Positions 1-11,039 are shown, counted from the first letter of the stretch. The stretch: 64,000 bases of DNA from Riptortus pedestris (GCA_019009955.1 CM032233.1:67452501-67516500); one strand, 5' to 3'. Translations and numbers: made by a program. Notes: generated from the sequence alone by a model not told the origin.

Positions 1-400
1 CACACTGATAGTGTCACTGTTCTTCAGATTAAACAGTCCAATAATTCACTCACGGTCACTGAAATTCAGATAAAACGACGGCACTGCATTGTCCTTTACT
101 TCGCGGCACTGCACTGTCTTAAACACGGCACTAAACTGTTACTTACAGTTTCGGCACAACACTGTTCTTCACGGCACCACACTTTACCGCACTGCACTAA
201 GTCGCACTGTAGCACTGAACATCCCTCGAAGATTGTCGAGCGTCACCTGAACTGAGGTACTGGCAGGGTCTCTTATAAATGCCTGTAGAAGGGACTAGGC
301 AAGGAAAGGTCCAGAACTTTCTGGAAGGCCCTAATTAGATTCTGCCGGCGGCCCTACTTAGTTTGGCCCTAATTAGATCAAACACGCGGCTCTCTCTCTC
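1..400. repeat. GC-richer block with recurring CACTG/GGCACTG motifs
   Basis: This stretch is less AT-rich than its surroundings and is built from many irregularly spaced CACTG, GCACTGCACTGT and CGGCAC words. It ends near a (CT)n run at about 389-403, where HINE core sequence begins. There is no long open frame. It could be an LTR or the end of a DNA transposon cut by the window edge; no family is recognised. Confidence 0.4.
249..327 (-). promoter_or_regulatory. Possible heat-shock-type promoter (HSE, TATA, Inr-like)
   Basis: Positions 313-327 read AGAACTTTCTGGAAG, three contiguous alternating nGAAn pentamers, which is the consensus heat-shock element. On the minus strand this lies about 35 bases upstream of TATAAG (277-272), followed by TCAGTTC (255-249), which resembles an arthropod initiator. 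The spacing from TATA to initiator is slightly short. No gene follows, so it may be the promoter of a retroelement LTR. The motifs are seen; function is inferred. Confidence 0.35.
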
Positions 401-433
401 TCTGCCAATCTTTCACGCAACAGTATGAAACTC

Positions 434-815
434 TCAAGCGGTAGCACTTTTTGTATGACGGTTACCAAACACGATATTTAAACGTTTTATAAGACACTAC
501 AAAGATCAAGTTCGTTAACTGCTGAAATCGGACTAGTGGGAGGGGGAGTTTAGAGCGGGTAGTTTTGAAAATTATTAAAATCTCAGTCATTACAAGAAAA
601 ATTGTATAGAACTAATTTTATTGAAGATATAATGTGCAGTAACTGAAGTGGAATACTATAGTGTGTTATATGCACTTTCACTCCATCACGAATATTAACC
701 GAGATAATTGCATTTTTCGATTTTCAGCTTTGCCTAAGTTTTTGTCATCACACGTTAATATATAGTCAATATAACACAAAGATTATTTCAAGCTTAAATA
801 CCAAACATTATTTAA
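434..815 (+). mobile_element. HINE core fragment
   Basis: The stretch from GGTTACCAAACACGATATTT through the G-rich 'agtgggagggggagttta' to the tract with 'attaaccgagataattgca' follows the HINE core closely. Both termini are missing, and the 5' side is replaced by the GC-richer block. Decayed remnant. Confidence 0.65.
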
Positions 816-1820
816 ATCGGCCTTTAGGGGCGCGACTGAAGGTAGGATTATCTCGCTAAGGAAAAGGAAGTTAGGAAAAAATGTATGTAGGGGGAGTTAG
901 GAAAAAATGTATAGACAATAATTGTAGACAATCAATAGTTTAATAGTGTTCCAAATTTTCTGTGTTCTTACTTTTTACTCTCGGCTTCTAGGCCCTCCAG
1001 GTCAAATGTTAGTATGAAAGTATGAATTTTCGAATTTTCCCACCCTTTAAATTTCCCATATTCATGGTCCGATTTAAGCTATTTAGGAATATGATATTTA
1101 GTGTTGAAACTGTATTTCGGGCGTTATTAAATGTTTTAAAGAAAAAAGAAATTTTTGACGTATCCTTATAAGTTTTTGTTTACATTTAATGCAAATAAAT
1201 AAATTTCATTTTATTTCTAAAAAGACTGTAGGGAAACCTAGCATAACCAAAACTAAGTGGAAGTTCTTATATAATTATCACGGTTAAGTGAGTTTTTTGT
1301 AAAACAGGCAATTGAGAGCTTAACGTGCTTAATTTTTTATTATATTACTTTGTTCATTTCACCCCGCGAATCAAACAAAGGTGTCAGGGGCTTCCATGAA
1401 AAACGGGCTATTCTTTTAATAAATTACTACAGGCGAGCTTTGTTTTACGACAAAGGGAAAGCAAAGTATTGGCTGGTTGGGCCGATTGTTACATGGGATT
1501 TGTTACTGATTGAGAGGCTCTGAGGGGAGTCCATCATCATACAGCTGTCCAGTTTGAGATTCCCTTTGACGGAACATTTCCTGCTCACCGCCGAATCAAA
1601 GCTCTCCTTCACCATATTATACTCAGTACAAACTATTGTCGGCCTTAATTCTTTTATAATAAAACTCTTCCATTTGATAAACAAATACATTGGCCTCGGA
1701 AAACCAGCGAACCTCGCCAATTTCCACCAACAATACCACCAAAATAACATCAATATTTAGAACTGAATTCTCTAATAGCAGTAAAATCTCTTAAATTTAA
1801 AGCAGATGTCTCCATGGGAA
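816..1820. other. AT-rich stretch without recognised genes
   Basis: No convincing coding region. Two overlapping open frames on opposite strands around 1445-1760 share the same bases and have no recognisable motif. Nothing else stands out apart from general AT richness. Confidence 0.5.
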
Positions 1821-2110
1821 TCATATTGAAAATGTAATTTATTGTAAATGTTGTTATATTCATATTTCCTTTATCTTGATGATTAACCAAGACTTTTGCA
1901 TAATTTTATTTTCAAGATTCATTAAACGCCCACATTTGGCCATCACACTTTAACATGAAGCGAATACATTATTTCACGCTTAAATACTAAATGTTGTTTT
2001 CAACAGATCATTACTAGATGAGATACATGCAAATGCGTTGTGCGAAGACGTCATTAATTATGATTTTATTCTTGACTAGAAAATGTTTATTTGAACTAAA
2101 CCAAACTGGA
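1820..2110 (+). mobile_element. Degenerate HINE core (long-core subfamily)
   Basis: Phrases such as 'tattgtaaatgttgttatattcatatt', 'caacagatcattactagatgagatacatgcaaa' and the GACGTCAT segment match the long-core HINE variant also seen at 34.6, 42.0 and 44.6 kb. The ends are not preserved. Confidence 0.5.
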
Positions 2111-2251
2111 TATGTACTAAATTTTACTATTTACACTGTATTGCTTTTTATTCTTTTTTTATTGTTGATCTCAAGAATTCGGATCTAATTATTTACTTAA
2201 AAAGACAGAATTGTTATTTGTTTATTTAATTTGTAAAAGATTTAAATCTTT

Positions 2252-2256
<5 letters not shown>

Positions 2257-2307
<51 letters not shown>
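2257..2307. repeat. (TA)n microsatellite
   Basis: About 50 bases of uninterrupted AT dinucleotide abutting the 3' end (CTAG) of a minus-strand Helitron. Similar (TA)n tracts are a built-in part of HINE copies, so this may mark the HINE site into which the Helitron inserted. Confidence 0.8.
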
Positions 2308-2308
<1 letters not shown>

Positions 2309-3582
2309 TAGCTCAGATACCCGGCTACGCCCGGGAATTCATTTGAGGCTGAATGGTGATATTATTTTGGTAAGGCTTGACTTTGCACAATATTTTGACA
2401 TTTACCCGTCCCAGTGTTATACGGGTTAATACCCGTCGTTTCTGTGGAATTTTTAATAATAAAATTAATTTTTGATGTAAGACTTCACTGTCCTCCATAT
2501 TGTCATATTTCCCGTTTCCTGTGCATTGTGCATAGATTTGAATTATTAAGGACAAAATATTAACATACATTAAAATTAATTTTTCCAGGTGCTGTACCTG
2601 GTAGTTCATATTGAAAAGAATTTTTGAGCAAATTTCTCTAAATAACAAAATAAACAACTTTTGTTATGTGCATATTTGCCGAAATCCCAATAAGAAACGA
2701 AATATCACTATTATTAATTTCAGGCCTCCCTTATAACCCCCACTCCGGCCCGTCCCTAGAAATGTTAGTATGGCTTATTATAAGAAAGGCGTTAGTGCTA
2801 ATTGACATACCGTGTTTGGTTTAGTTCGGTTGAGTTTTTTGTGCCAAATAAAATTGTTGACTTCCGCAGTAGTTTTTAATGTATAATTCATTTATACCTA
2901 GGTATACGACAAAAGTGTATATAACAAAAGTCACTTCAAATAACAAAATAAACAACTTTGGTTATGTGTATAATTGCTAAAAATGCAATAGGAAACGAAA
3001 TACCGCTATTTTTAAATTCAGGCCTCCCTTATAACACGCCCTCCTTCCTGCCCGTCGCTAGAAATGTTGGTATGGCTTATTATAATGAAAGCGTTAGTGC
3101 TAATGCACATACCGAGTTTTATTTATTTCGGTTGGGTCTTTTGTCCCAAATAAAATTGTTCACTTCCGCTATAGGTTTTAGCGTATATCTCGTTTATAAT
3201 TCGGTATACGACAAAAGTGAATATGATAAAAGTTACTCCAAATAACAAAATAAACAACTTTTGTTATGTGCATAATTGCCTAAAATTCTATAGGAAACGA
3301 AATATTGCTATTTTTAATTTCAGGCCTCCCCTACAACCCCCACTCCTGCTCGTCTCAGAGGATATTAATATAGCCTAAAGTCTAAGTTGGGTTAGTAGTA
3401 ATATACATACCAAGTTTCATAAAATTCGGTTCAGCCGTTTATGCGTGAAAAGGTAACAAACAAACAAACAGACACCAAAGAAACAAAATGCAGTTATGGT
3501 GTCTATGACATGTGAAACGAAAAGTTATCGTGAAATTTCCCGAAAAAAATCAATGTACAGACAGAGGTTACAATTTTATATA

Positions 3583-3620
<38 letters not shown>
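2308..3620 (-). mobile_element. Non-autonomous Helitron copy
   Basis: Read on the minus strand, it starts in (TA)n followed by AAATTGTAACCTCTGTCTGT and ends with a GC-rich hairpin (GGGCGTAGCCGGGTATCTGAG) and CTAG at 2311-2308. This is the Helitron 3' signature. The middle is about three tandem units of ~300 bp. Each unit begins near 'aacaaaataaacaactt' (2643, 2941, 3243) and contains a conserved GGGACGGGCAGGAGTGGGGG-like segment. No Rep/helicase coding is present, so it is non-autonomous. Closely related copies lie at 4.4-5.8, 16.3-17.6, 46-48 and 52.1-52.8 kb. Confidence 0.75.
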
Positions 3621-3631
<11 letters not shown>

Positions 3632-3678
3632 CGTTCATACATAGAGTTTACTATGTATAATGCTACCTATACTATATA

Positions 3679-3729
3679 CATGCAGTTTACTATGTGTAAT
3701 ATACCTTATTACACATAGTAAACTGCATG
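3679..3729. repeat. Perfect 23-bp inverted repeat (hairpin)
   Basis: Two perfectly complementary 23-base arms (3679-3701 and 3707-3729, starting CATGCAGTTTACTATG) are separated by TACCT. Imperfect repeats of the same words occur on both sides (3645-3660 and 3740-3775). It is not part of the HINE or Helitron consensus. Confidence 0.9.
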
Positions 3730-4313
3730 TGTAATACGGGTAAGGTATATTACACATGCAGTTTACTATTATATACCATAAAGATGCAAGTATGCTATGT
3801 CAGAGGTCATCAATTCAGATTTTATGTTTTTGGCTCTAAGATATTCATTTGTATAGACGATATTTAACCGTTTCTTCCAACACCGATGATCATGAGAATT
3901 CGAAAATATCTCATTTATTATCAGTGGTATAGAAAAATGTTAGAAAATCTTTCTGTTTAAACTTTGAATACATTACAATTATTGTTCTATATATTTTTTC
4001 GTAACTTGAATATTAAGAGGATATTTGCGTTTTCTTGTTTCCAGCCTTTAAAAAAAGCCAATTCTAATCATGGAATTTCACTTTGTGCCATAGAATATCT
4101 CATGTCCAATATATATATATATATTTTCCTGCTTACTACGGGACAAATATAGAATAGATAATGTGATGAGATAACAAGTTTGTCATTCCAACCCCCGGGA
4201 AATCTGCTTAGTTTACGTATCGCATGCTTCACGGAATGTTTTACTATGGTAATACTCCTAATACAGTACGCCAACAGTTCTATTGGATATTCGTTTTCTT
4301 TTTAGCAGATTTC

Positions 4314-4421
4314 CCTTAAGGGAAATCAGCTATTGAGGTCGTACTCATGACGCGAGTTTCGAAAAATTTCTTCAAATGTCCATCGATCCTACCCAGGAGA
4401 TGACGAAAATGAGGTCCGTTC

Positions 4422-4469
<48 letters not shown>

Positions 4470-5822
4470 GTAACCTCTGTCTGTACATTGATTTTTTTCG
4501 CGAAATTTCACGATAACTTTTCGTTTCACATGTCATAGACACCATATCTGCATTTTGTTTCTTTCGTGTATGTTTGTTTGTTTGTTACCTTTTCACGCAT
4601 TAACGGCTGAACCGAATTTTATGAAACTTGGTATGTATATTACTACTAACCCAACTTAGACTTTAGGCTATATTAATTTTCTCTGAGACGAACAGGAGTG
4701 GGGGTTATAAGGAAAGCCTGAAATTAAAAATATCGATATTTCGTTTCCTATTGGTTTTTCGGCAAATATGCACATAACAAAAGTTGCTTATTTTGTTATT
4801 TAGAGTAACTTTTGTTATATACACTTTTGTCGTATACGGAAGTATAAATGAGTTATACGCTAAAAACTATAGCGGGAGTCCACAATTTTATTTGGCACTA
4901 AAGACTCAACCGAATTAAACCAAACTCGGTATGTGAATTAGTACTAACACCTTCATTATAATAAGCCATACCAACATTTCTAGGGACGGGCAGGAGTGGG
5001 GGTTGTAAGGGAGGCCTGAAATTAATAATAGTGATATTTCGTTTCCTATTGCATTTTCGGCAAATATGCACATAACAAAAGTTGTTTATTTTGTTATTTA
5101 GAGTAACTATTGTTATATGCACTTTTGCCGTATACGGAAGTATAAATGAGTTATATGCTATAAACTATAGCGGGAGTCCACAATTTTATTTGGCACTAAA
5201 GACTCAACCGAATTAAACCAAACTCGGTATGTGAATTAGTACTAACACCTTCATTATAATAAGCCATACCAACATTTCTAGGGACGGGCAAGAGTGGGGG
5301 TTGTAAGGGAGGCCTGAAATTAATAATAGTGATATTTCGTTTCCTATTGCATTTTCGGCAAATATGCACATAACAAAAGTTATTTATTTTGTTATTTAGG
5401 GAAACTTTTTTTTTTATACCTATACACTATCATCGTATACCGTATGGGGTTTTGGCAAATATGCAAGTAAAAAAAGTTGTTTATTTTGTTATTTAGAGAA
5501 ATTTGCTCAACACTTCTTTTCAATATGAACTACCAGGTACCTCACCTGGAAAAATTAATTCAAATGTATGTCAATATTTTCTCCTTAATAATTTAAATCT
5601 ATGCATAATGGACAGGAGACGGGAAATATGACAATATGGAGGACAGTGAAGTCTTACATAATAAAGTAATTTTATTATTAACAAATGCCAACGACGGGTA
5701 TTAGCCCTAAACACTGGGACGGGTAAATGTCAAAATATTGTGCAAAGTAAAGCCTTGCCATAAGTATACCATCACTATCCAGCCTCAAATAAATTTTCGA
5801 GCGAAGCCGGGTATCTGAGCTA

Positions 5823-5889
<67 letters not shown>

Positions 5890-6373
5890 TGTTAACGCTC
5901 TAGCGGTCGCAATTTTTGTTTGATCGTTACCAAACTCGAAATTTAATCGTTTTATGTAAAAAGAAAGATCAAGTTCGTTAATGGCTGAAATCGGACCAGT
6001 AGGAGGGGCGTTTAGAGGGGGGATTTTTGAAAACTCAAAATCTCTCCGTTATTATGCGTCGGATCGAAAAATCTTATAGAACCAATCTTATTGCAAATTA
6101 AATTTACTATAAATATTGTTCTATACATTTATTCTCTATCTTGAATATTAACCGAGATATTTGCATTTGTATTCTGTGTATGATCGGCAGGGGTCGGCTA
6201 TTTTCGGGACGTTCCGCCGAGAGCTCTGGCGGCCGTTTCCATAACTACTCGTCTCTCTTGAATTGGTTTAGAGATACCTTACTACAACAGTTGTTATTGG
6301 GCAGATTTATCTACTGTATAACTTTACGTGGGAAATCTGCTTAGTTTACGCAGCCCCTGCGTGACGGACTTTT
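4314..6373 (+). mobile_element. HINE copy A, interrupted by a Helitron
   Basis: It begins AGCAGATTTCCCTTAAGGGA at 4314 and carries the conserved 5' block to about 4428, followed by (TA)n. A Helitron then interrupts it (to 5823). After more (TA)n the HINE core resumes at 5887 with TGTCTGTTAACGCTCTAGCG. It ends with GGGAAATCTGCT, the hairpin ACGCAGCCCCTGCGT (about 6349-6363) and GACGGACTTTT at about 6373. Removing the nested Helitron leaves a normal HINE. Confidence 0.85.
4450..5823 (+). mobile_element. Non-autonomous Helitron nested in HINE copy A
   Basis: The 5' side reads (TA)n-AATTGTAACCTCTGTCTGTA. The 3' end reads GAGCGAAGCCGGGTATCTGA then GCTAG, with CTAG at 5820-5823. Three internal ~300-bp units are present. 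The 5' terminal TC cannot be placed because it lies in the (TA)n of the host HINE. No protein-coding capacity. Confidence 0.8.
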
Positions 6374-6387
6374 CTTGCTTTGTCTTG

Positions 6388-6546
6388 CTTGACTCCTTAA
6401 GGGAATTCAACTATTGAGGTCGTACTCATGACGGTATTTTCGAAATTTTTCTCCAAATGTCCATCGATCCTACATAGTAGATGACGAAAATGAGGTCCTT
6501 CCAGAGATAAAAATGAGGTCCGTTCAAAACTATATATATATATATA

Positions 6547-6579
<33 letters not shown>

Positions 6580-7361
6580 CTGTTACCGCTGTAGCAGTCT
6601 TTGACTGTTACCGCAATTTTTGTTTGATCCTTACCAAACTCAATATTTCGTGTAAAAAGAAAGATCAAGTTCGTTAACGGCTGAAATCGGACTAGGGGGA
6701 GGGGGGTTTAGAGGGGGAGAATTTTGAAAAATCGAAATATCTCCGTTACGATAAGTCGGGTCCAAAAAGTGTATAAAATGAATCTTATTGCACATTACAT
6801 GTACTATAAATATTGTTATATACCTATATTCTCTATCTTGAATATTAACCGAGATATTTGTATTTTTCAGTTTTCAGCCTTCACTAAACACCATTTCTCC
6901 TCGTGTTACATAAACAATACTCAGTTATATAATGAACCACACTATTCCAAGAAGCATACATCCCAAATATTGTTTTCCAGAGACCTTTTTCCTACAAGAT
7001 ACATGAAAATATGTTCTTGTGACCCCCCCTCTCTTAAATTTTTGGCAGACTAAAATTTGATTGATTGAGATAAGATTCTGATTCATTATAAATTACAGAA
7101 CTAGATATAGCACATCGTTTTCTATAATAATAATATGTTATATTCTGATATATTACAGTAATTGGTTTTCTTTCCGGGGAGCCGTTGGCAGACCTGTTTG
7201 TTTACATTTGAGACACTTCCTTTAGGGAAGGGAAAAATTTCTTATTACCGTTCACTTAATATTCACGGTGGAGTTGTGTTAGCAGTATGTAGGTTTATCT
7301 ATTATTAAACTTCACGAGGGATATCTGCTTACTTTACGCAGCACCTGCGTGACGGACTTTT
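6388..7361 (+). mobile_element. HINE copy B, head-to-tail behind copy A
   Basis: The 5' end is decayed (CTCCTTAAGGGAATTCAACT near 6391), but the following block, a (TA)n-(TG)n tract (6531-6578), the core and the 3' end (ATATCTGCTTACTTTACGCA, then the GCACCTGCGTGACGGACTTTT-like end) are all present. Only about 15 bases separate it from copy A, giving a tandem arrangement in the same orientation. Confidence 0.8.
6549..6580. repeat. (TG)n microsatellite inside a HINE
   Basis: About 15 TG units directly follow a short (TA)n, at the position where other HINE copies carry (TA)n only. Confidence 0.9.
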
Positions 7362-8020
7362 ATATTAAGACTAGGTTTTTGTTCACATAATTTTGTTTTT
7401 AAATTCTGGCATCGGTCTTAAATGGTGTGGCTAGTATAACTCGATAACCTTTGGCAAACGATATTTATTTGATCCTCCCATGAACGAGGAAAACTTCGTT
7501 AATATTCATTCGTTCCAAAGCCACTCCAAGCCTCAATAGCCTTCACGTGTAAAACGGGATAATGACTATAATGTGATGAATGTATTATTTTGTTTTTAAG
7601 TCAACCCAATATTTTTATTTAGTCAGGATATCATTTTCATTTCAACCCACCAGACGGGCAACAGCTATTTTAAACATAAACTCGTTAAGATTCGTTCAAT
7701 CACCACGTTTTCCTTCTCCGATATAAAAAGTGAATGGCTGTACATTTTTGTCCGTGGTCCGGGGCAACTGAATTATTTGATGAATGTGAAGGAATTATTT
7801 AGCTTTTTAATTAATCCATTCATCATATTTTCACTGAAAACTAATTCTGTTTCAACCCATCAACAGGAATCCCATATCTGCGTGTGTGGGTGTTTGTATA
7901 ATATGCAAAAAATATAGTTCATAGTTAACACATTAATATATTTTTTATTAAACGTTTTAATGTAACATAGAATTATCTAGGGGGTTTTTAAAATTAATAT
8001 TATTATTTGTAGAAAGATAT
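7362..8020. other. AT-rich stretch without recognised genes
   Basis: No gene, terminus or known repeat recognised. 'aaaatcaacccaatatttttatttagtcagg'-like words recur once within it (about 7610 and 7850), which hints at old repeat DNA. Confidence 0.4.
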
Positions 8021-8023
8021 AGC

Positions 8024-8147
8024 CCCCGAAGAGGTGGTATATAGACCACGAACCATGAAGAACATTTTTTTAATAAAGTCTTCGTGAGACAAACATAAGA
8101 AGAAAAGGAGTTTTTGTTGGTGACCCACGCCATTAAACTATGAAAAC

Positions 8148-8150
<3 letters not shown>
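8024..8150 (+). mobile_element. Decayed Penelope-like 3' segment with broken hammerhead core
   Basis: The stretch TAGCCCCCGAAGAGGTGG ... CCACGAACCATG followed by AATAAAG and 'ttggtgacccacgccat' parallels the segments at 8546, 51219 (minus) and 55075. The core bases are mutated here (CCGAAGA for CTGAAGA, GAACC for GAAAC). Confidence 0.45.

Positions 8151-8152
<2 letters not shown>

Positions 8153-8197
<45 letters not shown>
8153..8197. repeat. (TA)n microsatellite
   Basis: Uninterrupted TA dinucleotides next to the decayed Penelope-like segment. Confidence 0.9.
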
Positions 8198-8200
<3 letters not shown>

Positions 8201-8257
8201 AGTGTGAGAGAGAGTGGAATAACATCCACGATCGAGATGATAATTTAAGATAGTAAC

Positions 8258-8672
8258 ATTTATATATTCTTCAATTTTTATGACAAGGGTCTCCAATAAA
8301 AAAAACTTTTTTTTTTCGTGCTGCGACTGTCCTCACAGAGGAGGTAGAGAGATACTGACTGTCTCAACGTAATGTAAAAGGTAAAAGAGCACTTCAGAAA
8401 TGTAAGTAGCAATTTATAACTATATTTTATAAATATATCATAGATGTAAGCACTTACTAATACAATATATAGCAAAAGAATTATTAAGGGATGTGTTAAA
8501 TTAATGTTATTAATAATTTGTTATACATTTTTCTTTTAAAAGGGATAGCCCCTGAAGAGGTGGCAAATAAGCCACGAAACATGTAGGGTAGTTTCAATAA
8601 AGTTTGCACCAGGAAAAAAAAAAGGTTTTTTTATTGGAGACCCTTGCCATAAAATTTGAAGAATATATAAAT
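8258..8672 (+). mobile_element. Foldback element with ~50-bp arms and ribozyme-like motif
   Basis: The left arm (8258-8310) and right arm (8620-8672) are inverted copies of each other with few mismatches; both contain AAGGGTCTCCAATAAAA or its complement. Between them, near the right arm, lies a hammerhead-like motif (8546-8590) followed by TCAATAAAG. Penelope-like elements carry hammerhead motifs in terminal repeats that can be partly inverted, so this may be a short derivative of one. No protein is encoded. Confidence 0.5.
8546..8590 (+). ncRNA. Hammerhead-ribozyme-like motif, type I layout
   Basis: The order is stem I 5' strand GCCC, core CTGAAGA (8552-8558), stem II GTGGC-AAATAA-GCCAC (8560-8575), core GAAA (8576-8579), short palindromic stem III ACATGT (8579-8584), an unpaired A at the cleavage position, then stem I 3' strand GGG (8586-8588). 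An extra G at 8559 must be bulged, or pair with C8575 at the cost of a mismatch. This matches the minimal hammerheads known from Penelope-like elements. Activity is not shown. Confidence 0.55.
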
Positions 8673-8808
8673 TATATTGGGTTCAGAATAAGAAGTAGAT
8701 AGTAAACTAGTTATTCATAATTTGATTTTCAGAGACGAGTAATAGTATTGTGCTGACAGGTATTAAAGAGAACTGCTCGCTGGGCCAGGGAAGTCACCAC
8801 GTGTTTTA

Positions 8809-9553
8809 AAAAAGTCCGTCTAAAACTACGCAGATTTTCCATGTGCTGGTATAGTACACTTGTGAAGGGGGGGGGGAGGTAACTGAAGGCTTAAAATAAG
8901 AAAGTGCGAATAACTCGGTTAGTACTTGAGTTACAAAAAATGCACACACCAAAAATTATAGAGTTTCAATAGTTTAACAAGATTGATTCTATAACATTTT
9001 ACGACCTGCCTCATAATAACGGAGATATTTTGAATTTTCGAATTCCCCTCCCTCTCTAAACTCCCACTATTCCTTGTCCGATTTCTGCCAATCACAAATA
9101 TGATTTTTAGTGTTCTATAAAATCGTTAAATTTTGGGTATGGTATTGATCAAATAAATCACAATACAAGAATGTAAAATCTTGATTGATCACATCAATGC
9201 ACAACGAATTTACATTTATCTCGCATATTAAAGGTCCAATAGAAACAATATTTGGTATTAGAGCTTTGAATAAAGAGGTTCATGTTATGTCAACAGGTTA
9301 TTGTTATTAGGACATGTGCAGGAGTGGGGGTTCACTGAAGAAAATTCACTCACTCGGATAGTACTAACCTTAGAGAAAATATGTATATAACAACATTTAT
9401 AGACAATTAAATTAACAATAACATTAGTACAATTTTGAACGGACCTCATTTTCGTCATCTACTAAATAGTATTGATGGTCATTTGAAGTAATTTTCAAAA
9501 ATCGCGTCATGAGTGCATCCTCAATAGCTGGTTTCCCTTAAGGGAAATCTGCT
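8809..9553 (-). mobile_element. HINE copy, minus strand
   Basis: The 3' end is decayed (AAAGTCCGTC at 8811-8820, then 'taaaactacgcagattttcc'). The core runs to the 5' block (GAACGGACCTCATTTTCGTC) and the AAGGGAAATCTGCT end at 9553. The (TA)n is almost absent in this copy. Confidence 0.8.
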
Positions 9554-9779
9554 AATAATTTAAACCCGATTGTTTTATTCTTAGAAGAATAAAAATAGCT
9601 ACACTTCTCCCATTGGCTTAATCCAACTTTGTTGAGTGAGGGTCATATGGAATGGAAAGGCGTGCTGTTATTAGGTTTATTTGAAGGAAAAATCGGATGT
9701 GGGCACCACATGACTTTCTAGTATTCCTATTGAATTAAATAAACGAAATATTTGGCTGTATTTAAACTAAAATGAACTC

Positions 9780-10250
9780 ATTTGAAAGTGATATAATGAT
9801 ATCCGTTCCAATGCAGCGGGTCATAAAATGCCATGGGACATATCTCATAGATCTTTTAGTGATAAACAAAAAAAGAAATACTATGTAAGGTTTTTATATC
9901 TCTAATACGTAAGAAGAAATTTGATTTATATTATTTTCCTTAACCCCCCCCACCCTTAGTTAATTTCAAACAAAATAGGAGGCTCATATCTTGACGTTAC
10001 AACAATTTCAAATAAGAAATTTCAACATTCTAAGGATCGCTGTTGAGTTGACATATAATGTCGCACAACCGCACATACATACATACCAAAACTAGTCAAA
10101 ATGGGCTCAGAGAGAGTCAAAGTAACTCTGATTGATAATTCTGTTGAAATTTTCGATTAAAATACTTTCACTATTTCGTACAAACAAGTAGAAATATTGA
10201 GAATAAGCGTGCTCATGTATTTCAACGCGTCTCATCACACGCGGAATTAT
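9780..10250 (+). repeat. Unclassified interspersed repeat X, copy 1
   Basis: Words such as GATCTTTTAGTGATAAACAA, a CCCCCC-rich tract followed by 'ttagttaatttcaaacaaaataggagg', and 'ataattctgttgaaatttt' recur in the same order at 30430-30770 and, inverted, at 14620-14990. No terminal repeats or coding capacity recognised. Confidence 0.5.
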
Positions 10251-10493
10251 ATGTATGCTTGACGAAGACGTTTGTCAGTTTCTTAACGGCTTCAAACATT
10301 TTCATAATGTTCACAAAAAAAAAAATAAAATAAACGCTTTCCAAATTGCCTTGTTACAATCCCACCCTCTGGAAATAACCGACAGTCTAATCCAGTGATG
10401 AGCAACACGCGGCCCGCCATGCATTTCTAAAATTGAAATTATTTTATCAATTTTCTCCCGTCAATATATTGTAAAAAAATTAATTATAATTTC

Positions 10494-10715
10494 ATGGTAG
10501 TACATACTAAACCGAAACAATTTTTTGTGACGAGTTTCTCACTTGACTTAAACTTAATAAAACGCGAAATACAATTATTCTTGGATATGAAGGGATATGC
10601 CTTTCCTCATTTTGGTAATAAAGAATGGATGTGCGATTTTGGGTTTCTTGTCGACTTGACTCAGCGTCTCAATGATCTTAATGTGGAACTTCAAGGCAAA
10701 GGACAGTTTATTTAA
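10494..10715 (+). pseudogene. hAT transposase fragment, middle region
   Basis: This 73-residue open stretch ends with a segment like EWMCDFGFLVDLTQRLNDLN, followed by ELQGKGQ. It resembles the conserved region of the GTF2IRD2/ZBED-like hAT transposases that recognises as W-x-D-x-A/G-F-L-x-D-T-x-x-L-N-x-L-N-x-x-L-Q-G. It begins without a proper N-terminus (no BED finger or first catalytic Asp), so it is an internal remnant. It sits just inside the left terminal repeat, which shows that the N-terminal half was deleted. Family assignment comes from motif memory. Confidence 0.6.
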
Positions 10716-11039
10716 AATTTGCATGTTAAATTTCAGGGCTTTGAGCGCAAATTAAAATTGTGGAAACAGCATTTTTTGCAGAATAATGTATCTCACTTTT
10801 CATATTTAGAAAAAGAAAACGTTACTACTTCTTAAAAATACGCACAATATATAAACATTTTATATAGACAGCGGTTTCCAATGAAAATGTTTTCCTCGCC
10901 ATTTAATATTTGAAGAACTAGAAGAATTATTTTCAATAATTTGAAGACTTTCAAATGGAAGTGCTTGGTATGGAGAATAATACCGATTTTAAAAATGTAT
11001 TTTTCTGAGTAAACATCAAAAATTTTTAATAAATCGTAT

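Noticed and set aside
2211..2429. Open frames rich in IYIYIY
   Set aside because: They are translations of (TA)n microsatellites (also at 3512, 8157, 45944, 50186, 52682 and 58325), not genes.
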